In this document: in pieces, positions 50,301 through 59,300 of the stretch
Position numbering within the stretch: position 1 is the stretch's first letter
Layout of the letters: each line of letters opens with the position of its first letter
Assembly (NCBI GenBank): GCA_014338405.1
Contig: JTDE01000451.1
Coordinates: 155,314 to 219,313 of the forward strand
Source of the DNA: Paragonimus skrjabini miyazakii
Lineage: Eukaryota; Platyhelminthes; Trematoda; Plagiorchiida; Troglotrematidae
Direction: 5' to 3'
Length of the DNA stretch: 64,000 nucleotides
The notes under the pieces: generated by a model
The model's input: the letters and a program-made list of their open reading frames with translations, nothing else
Databases searched by the model: none
What the model was told of the DNA's origin: nothing
Program-made: the position numbers and the translations under genes

Positions 50301-53300
50301 TCCAGAAGCAAGTCTAACGTGCAACAAGTGGTGACTGAGGATCCGTGAAATATGTCCGAGGACGAGACTGAATCTGCTCGTGTTAAGAACACGTCGACGA
50401 ACCTCGTCATTGCTGAAGTGGGTTCTTTCGTCAAAAGCCGTCAGTGCTTCGGAGGAGCCAGTGGTCTGTGACTGGCATCCGCGTAAATCGGCCAGGTTTC
50501 GCACCTGTACGATGAGACCGTTTGTACTACTGAAATTTGCATCCAGCTTTGCATAAGAAGACAGGAATGGTGCCAGCGGCACAGATAGCTCAGGTCCTCA
50601 AATGCTACCTGAGCTTCCGCCATAATATTTGTGATTTTCTCGGATAATCAACCGCCATTAATACGATCCCCAACTTTCATAAACTTCTCGGCTAGTTCGA
50701 ACGGTTCACCATCAAGAGTAGAGTACCACCAGTTTTTTAATAAGGCCTTGTATTTAAAAGGTGCAAAGGCCATACCAGATTGACGAACTCTAACCTCTAA
50801 TCTGCCTGGGAGGTAATGAGCTAGCTTCAAAATTTCACATGGTTTGCAAACATAAATTGTCGAGATGTATCGTCCAACAGCATTCCTAAACCGTCCTAGT
50901 CGCAGTCGGCCGGAGTTCACTTTAAGATCCCGTTCACTAGAAAGTTAAATAAAACAGAGTATGCTGGTAACCTTATCGCACCCCAGTTGAGGTACTGAAG
51001 GTCGGCAATAAACTATTCTAAACCCTAACCCAGTCAAAGACATAACGACAAATTGTTTTCAGGACTTTAATGTAGCTCTCGGGCACACTCTTGCTTAATA
51101 AACGCCCTCAAAGGTCAGGTCTGTCAGTTGAAGCAAAGCCTACCCTAATGTCTAAAAAGACCGCTGCCAACCTTGTATAAGAATGACAGCCTTCAAGTAT
51201 TCAGCGCGGTGTGAAGGTGTGATCAAAGTAACCACGACCAGGATGAAACCCAGCCGGTTCATTGTGGACATGTTGTTTGCGCGTTTGGTCTAGCTGACGA
51301 AGTAAAAAATTGTAAACCCCTTCAATGCAATAGGAAACCATGGTATGCAAATTAATTACTTGAGACCATCTGAAAATGGACACACCGTTTGTCAACCCTC
51401 AGTGATTGGAAATGACTTCGTGATATCGAGGATTTCAGTCCTTCTACTGGTACTAGGCATCCATTTGTAAAAGGGCTGATTGAAAGTTCGTCCGAGCCGG
51501 GGACAATGTGACGTTTGGGGAACTTGATTCCAAGCGAGATTTCTGCCTTTAATAACAGAGACTCGTCAGCGGACCAATGAATACAGGGAGTTCCCAAACT
51601 CACGATCAACTACATGGATGGCCAACTGAACCGTTCTCAGATCTCAATCAATCTTATCAAGCATCGTTGCAGATTGTCGACAGTCTTTACAGACTACCTC
51701 GTTCTTCCAGCTACCATTCGCCCGGCCAATAGGGAAGGAAGTCTGATGATTCGCCGTAACAACTGTCCATTTTATCTCGATAATGCGTTGTGTTCAAAAT
51801 ACCTCGTAGTTATTTTTAAGTTGCTTCCTGAATTTTGAATCATACCAGCTGTCGGAGACGGTATTCCGGCTGGCATCAAGAAATTTGAAAGTCTCAGAGA
51901 CCCAACTCTTGGTAGCCGAATCAACAGCAGTGCCACATTAAATAATAGTACACTGATGAATGGTATGCAGGGTATGCTCTCAGGCTGCCTCGATGTCATG
52001 CGGTGGTGAGGATCCTGGACCAGAGGCCACGGTTCACTGATAGTTATAAAGTGCATGTAGCTACCCTAGTTTGTTAAGTCACTCTGTTTAATGTCGAAGT
52101 AGCCTCCCACTAACACGCACTAATTTACCAGCAGAATTCCAACAGATGCTGTACTCTAACCAAAAATCATGTAAATAGCCAGGCCATTGGGGGCTGGAAA
52201 CTATACGGTCAATCTGGGCCCATAGTTGAAGTGACAGTTGAGATCGCCAAGTACTGCCCACATCAACGAAACCTGGTGTTTGCTGAAAACAGCCTGCTAC
52301 CAGCACAAAACTGTCGTTAAAGTTAACTTTTATCTGTTGGACGATTATCACACCAACTGAGTTACGCTCATTAATACCTGGCCTGCCTACTCAAGTACTC
52401 AATTCCCTGGTTAGTACAACGAGATACGTGCGCCGCATGATACATAGAAAGTGACTGAGTTGTTGATAAACTTCATCCCTGACAGCACCTTGAATGTCTG
52501 TAGGAGCATGCTGTAGCGAAAAGGCGTCCAATGAAGCACAATCTTTATTGTCTAACTCGCTAGTTACCATGCCACACGAGAGCTCGCGATTTTGAATCAC
52601 AATGTGACGAAATAATGAGTACGTAGGGTTTGTGAAGGACCTTTTTTGACGTTCTAATCACAACTTTAAATCTGATAGTGCAGATGCAGTTATCAACTTG
52701 GCTATAGTCTAGTAGCGTTCTCTGATTAAACATGCTTACATAAGTTTAAACATCAGATTGACTAGAGAGTTCGGCCACAGAATCTCCAAACAAATGAAGA
52801 TAGTACACGTACTACGAGTCAGTCAACTGAAGTTGGAGATGAGATGTTGCGCCAGGATTCTAAGCAATGTTTTAACAAGATAACAGTTTTCAACGGCGAT
52901 TGACCCCAATGTTTGTGCGATAAATGTCTGTTGGTCTACCTACACGAGATATCTGACATTGAAGGTAACAAGCTAAAACGGTGTCAGGGAGTAAGTAGAT
53001 GTATAGACCACGCAGAGATGGCATTTTTGATCTGCGCACCATCTTAATGACTGAAACTTCACCGCCAGCAAATGATGCTTGTCTCTGGTGCGTTTGGAGA
53101 GTCGCCAACTAAAGAATCTCATTATAAACGGGGTAAATGAGAGGGGCATTCTTGGTGCAGTGACGTGTGGTGTGAAGGCCAAATCAATCATCGGTGCCTA
53201 TACTAAACAGTCGGATCAGTGGAGTGGGTCATAATTCATAAATGTTAAAAAGTACATTAGTTCACGCATTTTAATGGACCTGATACTTCTCGATTTCCTG

Positions 53301-56300
53301 TTCCGTGAAATGAAGTTGACTTGAATGCTTCAACCGGGGCCTTTGGTTCAAAAACTTGACCCATAAAGCATTGGGAGGAACCGCAAAATTCGCAATCCAT
53401 TGGAGTTGGGTAACCGTTAGTTTGGTTTGTATGTTCTTCGGTAGAATTCATTCACCTAAGATGTGCAATGCATCATGCATAAGTTTGCTAGAGAAGTCAT
53501 TCAATGGTTGGAATTTCTGTCACAGTGGGCGAAACTGATGTACAAACATGAAACGTAAAGCCCACAACGTTTTTCTCCTGTTGTCAAACGCCAGTGAACA
53601 AAGTGATCCACATGGCCTGTGAATGAAGCACAACTAGTCAGGATGCCAGGCGCACCTTCCGTACTTATTCAGGTAAGTAGTCCTCGTGGAATCTGTCCAC
53701 TTCCTATTCGTCCAGCAACTTCCCTTATATAGTAGTTGACTTTAATGTGGAAACCTATTACCCCATCCTAAACCTTAAGAGACACCCGGTAGCATTGATC
53801 TAGTCACTACGATTACCCGAGTACCTGAAGTTACCCGGTTTTCAATACAATGAGCCCAATGTTACAGAAACAATCGTCCACCCTCGAGTGTTCACATTAG
53901 GTAACTTAAGAGACATTTGCCTTCATTAACTGATCCACCATCTTATTCGTATATTCCAGTTTACAAAACATTGCTCAACTGGTTTTCCATCATATCACAG
54001 TAGCTTCCTAGTGGATACAATTAATGTCAGCTGCTTTGCGATAATCCTATCCGAACGACAAGGATATTCAATTGAAGTACACGTACAAACATATGTGCAT
54101 ATATATATATATATATATGCGTTATGTAATCTTGCCATTTATCATATTTCGTACTATATTTGTGCACATATTTCTATATGAATGGTATATGATATGTGAT
54201 AAAAGTTTAAAAATATGTATGCAGTTATTCCTACCGCCCTGGAAATGATATCACAAAACAACCGTTACAAACCGTATCCCCATAAAAGTACTGTGGTACT
54301 ATAAGGAATCTGTTGAACGACGTATCGTGGTGTATGTATGGTGGTATGTTGATGGATCAGCTGATGAAGAAACAAGCACATCACTTACACCAGCCAGTGA
54401 GATCATCTGAATGTGAACGCTATTGCATTGAAACTCAAGGTTGATCATCAAACTGTTGTCTTTAGGACAAAGCACGTGTGTAAGTTTTAGCATTCCTTTT
54501 TGCTTCACAATGACCTGCTGGTGATTTGGACATAGTTGACAATAAACCGGATGCAACTGAAACAGCAGAAAACTGGGTAAGGTCCCCGTGAGATTTAGAG
54601 GAAATAGCAATCTGAACTGATGTGTCTGTCAGCAGTCATTTCACTCGATTAATGGGGATTTTGAATGTGAATGGGCAACCTCACATATTTGATTGATTGG
54701 AAGTCCATTCCTACGGTCACACTATAATGCATCATAGATGCATTTCACATTTATGCTTATCAAGGATATCTTGCTATGGTGAATGGTCAGCTTGAATTTT
54801 TATACCTTAAATCAACGGAAAAACGATATCAGTGCCGATTTTGTTCATTAAAAAATTATCCCGGTTGACGTGCGGATAACTGAAAAGACTACCGCAATGA
54901 TGAATATGTAGTCAATGAAAAATATGTTCCTGTAAAAACCCAGACGTCAACTCGTTTATCTTTAGTCTAAGTTCCTAGATTTTCTAGCTGTGTGGAACCC
55001 GAAGAAGAACTTCTTGTTGACTGATTTAGATTCCAAAGGAAAGTGAGGAGTCGTTATGAATTTATTCGAGGTCGTTACTCTGGATTTATGTTAACAGTGT
55101 GTTTACTAATATGACCAAGGTCCACAGCCCTGTCATCCTTTTGTGCAGAGCAGTTCACGGAAATCCAGAAAGTCTGGCTTAAAAATTAAATCAACATTGC
55201 TTTCGCATTCACAACCGCTCCGTCAATTCAGCATATATTTCCAAGGTAGACATTTTGCGTCAACTAACACATTTTACAGCTTCCTTATTGGTTCGGTCCG
55301 CTTTCTCAGGTGGAATTTGAAACTAGTCCGTTTAAATTTTCGTGGACCTCTTTGTGTACTGTCACCTACGGTTATGATTTCTCTAAATCTCTTAGTTTTT
55401 TCACCAGTTACGTCAGTTTTCCATTGACAGTGCGTGGTATCCAACGGATACGCGCAGTTCTCGATATGGTTGGCAGTTGATTGTCTGTTCCATGCGCAAT
55501 AGGGCCGATGGGAAAATGCTTACCAAATAAGGACTCAACTCTACATGGATATGTTATGGTGCTCTGATTAATACGTTGTCGGTCACGGTCAACCGCTGGA
55601 CGATCGAAGTGGATTTCGTTTGAAGGTTTCCCTTCATGCGGAAGACAGCGGGGCTGTAACAATGAAACGAATTCTGCTGTATGACCACACTATTGATGAC
55701 CCTGACTAATCCGGCGAGAAGGGTAGATAAGTGCCACATATGCAGTTAGGAACCTCGTGATCATTCAGATCGCCAGTAGGAAACGCTATTTCACCTGACA
55801 GTAAGTGGCGTGCTTGTACCCACAACAATTTTTCCTAGCCTAATTTGTATGCACTCTTTTCCTTCTTTTTTCCTTCTGAAGTGGTCCAAGTTATTGCTGA
55901 AGTGAGAAGTGTCTCGAATCACATACTTTCTAGTTACGTTCCTGTTCGTTGTGAATGAATTGTAATATGGTATTCTTCATGGCCATCTCGGTCGCCAGTT
56001 TGCTGTTGGATTATGCGTGTGTAAACACAAAGTGAACTAATGTTCGGACAGACCAAGTGTGAGAAACGTTCACCAAACACACCGAGGGTCCAATTGTTCA
56101 TGTCATCGCAACAAAGTGAATGTTACCGAAGATGAGTCGCAACTGTCATGAAGACTTGTCGTAATGAAGTAGATTTCAAAGGATTTGCACATTTGTAACA
56201 AAACCTAACTTATGTCAGGCCGTTTGTATCCTTCTGGCTCCAAAGCTACTATCAAGTGTAGAAAACTGAGAGGTGTCTTGACCAAAAGGTCAAGAAAAAC

Positions 56301-59300
56301 TATGAAAACTATACGGCAGAGTAATGGAAGAGAATAGGTTAAAATATCCGGATTAGGAATAACGGAAAACTTTGCTGAGCTCAGCCATCAAGTGGAGGAT
56401 GACCTTTCGTGAACACGTAAATTAAAGGATACCAAACAAGTAGCAAAAATGAGCAGCTTACAATGAAGGTGATACTTACTATTGCAAAGCGTTTATTGTA
56501 CCGCACATTACCGATCGATACCACTAACATTTTCAAAATTGCCAAACAATTAAGTAGACACTTAACACGTATTTACAAGATCTAGGGTATTCAGTCGAAC
56601 TAGGTGGGTGGGCTTTTGTTGAATAGGAGACTTGGTTATCCCTTAGATCGTTGGCTAGAACGTATTCCAACAAGGCAGCCTAACATACTCAGTTACATGA
56701 ACGCTTTTTGACGACAAGTAACTGGTTTACTTGAATTATCTTAAAATGTTTCCAGACTTTCAGCGACACCGGTCACAATACACTGGCAAATCTGTTGTTT
56801 GACATACTAATTCACTACTGCGTGTGTTTGTGACCATTGTCAGGACCAATGACAGCCCCGGTTAATAGTACACATGGGTATAGCTTAGGTCTGAAAATAA
56901 TAATAATCAGTATTATCTCAACTTATTTATTTAAGCAGAATATAGGTTTGGTGAACGGCAACAGAATACGCTTTTTATCAAAAATCAAACGAATTACGTT
57001 TTACCTACCGCCAGATGCATCTCCACTCGGCTTCGGTGATATGTATTTGATTACTGTCTCCAAGGTCGCCTATTAAAAAATCGAATAAGACAGGGATATA
57101 GGGTGACCAAAGACTAAAATGTTTCATTACCGTTTCTAGCTTTTACAAAGTTTTTGAGTTGTATTTATGCTGTCTGAACTCGTGCTCCACAAATGTGCAC
57201 GGCAGGTTCACTCGCACTCAAAAAAATAATAATGGTTTCAGAAAACTGCCAACATATGGAACAAGTATTTGGAATATCTTCACACTTCTAGACATGTAAA
57301 AGATTTCCTAAGTTCACTGACTTGTGAACTCTCAATAACTTATTATGTCACTTGAATGGAATCCATTTACGCACAACCCTGATTCAGTCACCGAATTCAG
57401 AAGACCCCGTTACGTTCGAGCAGGACACGGTAGCTTGTCATCCACGTATCACATTCTGTATTCCAACTAACATTACACTGCATAAGGCTGGTGATCGTCT
57501 GGAAATGAACTTGAACAGGTGTGTCTAATATATTTAAAATTGGAAGTTTGCAATGATGCCATTGCAGAACCAGTGACTATTCGTCCGGATGTTTTATATT
57601 GATGGGTGTACAACCGTGATAGAGTGTGGAATTATGAGGAGTATATGCATCTGTCATCTGGTTGAGTTAAACTTACTTAATGGGTCGTTTCAGAGTTGAA
57701 GTTTGCTTGATCGCTACCCAGTTGCCCTCCCAGACAGACCCCCGATGAAACTAACCAAAAGTGTTTGATTCTTGAAAGTGACCCCAAAGTGGTGTATTGC
57801 AGCCATAGGCGACGATACACCAACATAACGCATATAATAGTATTTTGACAAAAGGTTCTTTGTAACTGTCTGTGCAATGGTCCTCTCGATGAGTGTCATA
57901 CTGCAACCTGTACACCGATCAGAATGTGTGCAATTTCGAATAGAAGCAGTACTCTAAGCGTGCCCTAATATCACATACGATGTAATGAGTTGGCTTGTAG
58001 ACGCACTCTATTCCATGGATTCTTTCGGTATTTTTTTCTATTCCCCAAATATCATCCGATAACTGGGGTTATGGAAGACCTGGAGGTGAAAAGTTCACCG
58101 TTATTAATACGGAATGTTAGGACTCTTGATCACGATGCGGCCTCTTGAGTCGTTCTTTAAGCCCGTCTCTGCAAAACAGACGTTTTTTCGCAATTGCCCG
58201 AAGGAACCACTCATACACCTGTTCACTTTTATCCTAGAATGTGTACGTTTTCTGAATAATTACAATTCTTCCTATGGATGATGCTGCTGCAGAGTAAGTT
58301 GGTATCATCCTTCCTGTTAGAAGAGATTAACACTGGTATAGTGCTGACGCCAAATTGATAAACGAATGTCCGCGGTGTTCGGATTACTGAGCACATTTGC
58401 AAGCTAAAACATGTAACTTCATCCACTCTGTTCGTCAGCTCCAGTAGATTCTACGGTTTTAATAATTGATGAAATTGCTGAGCAGTTCAACTGTTCCAGA
58501 TTCAAAATTACAGTGCCGCACTGATTAGCATCCACTGAATGTTATCAGTAGTGTGCATAGTCGAGTTGTATGAGTGCTGCCTCGGGATAATCAGTGATTT
58601 GTAAAGCAGGAATTACAGACTATTCGTGAAAAATAAAAAAGAGGCTAAAGCGACAAGTACCTATGAGCTATAGGTAAGTTAACGGGGTGCATGTCAAGTG
58701 AGGTCCGTAAACCATCAGTAGTCAGTTGTTTGAAATGTTATAGAGTAATATAGGTATCTGTGTAAAAGGAACGAGACCGCGTGAAACGACCCTAAATGTT
58801 TTGACAATAGGTAGGCCGGCTGCTCAGCCTAAATTGGACTTCAGATATTGTGAGCCAAAACTGCAGTGATAATCGCCCTCACCTCAAAGGGAATCAAACC
58901 GACTTCCGGTCCGAACCGTAGTTCGCGGTCTATTACAATGCATGACTTCCCTAGTGTCCAACTACTTGTGGAAGCTCAACGGCACCGGACTAAAATATTC
59001 TCTCTTGGGAAATGGTCTTTCTTAAAAGGACTCTCCAGGTGAGATTTTTGTGTGGTACTTACACATAATCGTCATTTCAAGTTGTGTTCACGTATACTAT
59101 CAAAACTTGTCAACACGCTCAAAAAATGAGTCAAGGAGTTTTTGTCAACTTCAGCACAATATTAACTCACAAAAAATTATTTTATTTATTTGTAGAGTAT
59201 GTTCGTGAATTACCTAAACGTTTTGATGCTCATATATCACAGATGACAGGTTGTGATAAACGAAGAAAAACCGTATTTACCAGTGTATCGTGACCTTTTT

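Larger units (their letters stand above)
48745..59280. other. Ferlin intron region, 10.5 kb, between linker and C2A exons
   Basis: Besides the RTE LINE (50180-53020) and the candidate exon at 54389-54556, it has AT microsatellites at about 49717-49731 and 54099-54119. I could not classify 53.5-54.3 kb or 54.6-59.2 kb; open frames at 55143-55739 and 57677-57899 are unrecognised. Confidence 0.55.

Noticed and set aside
50189..50920. Host protein-coding exons
   Set aside because: The translations carry reverse-transcriptase C-terminal blocks of an RTE LINE and are frameshifted.
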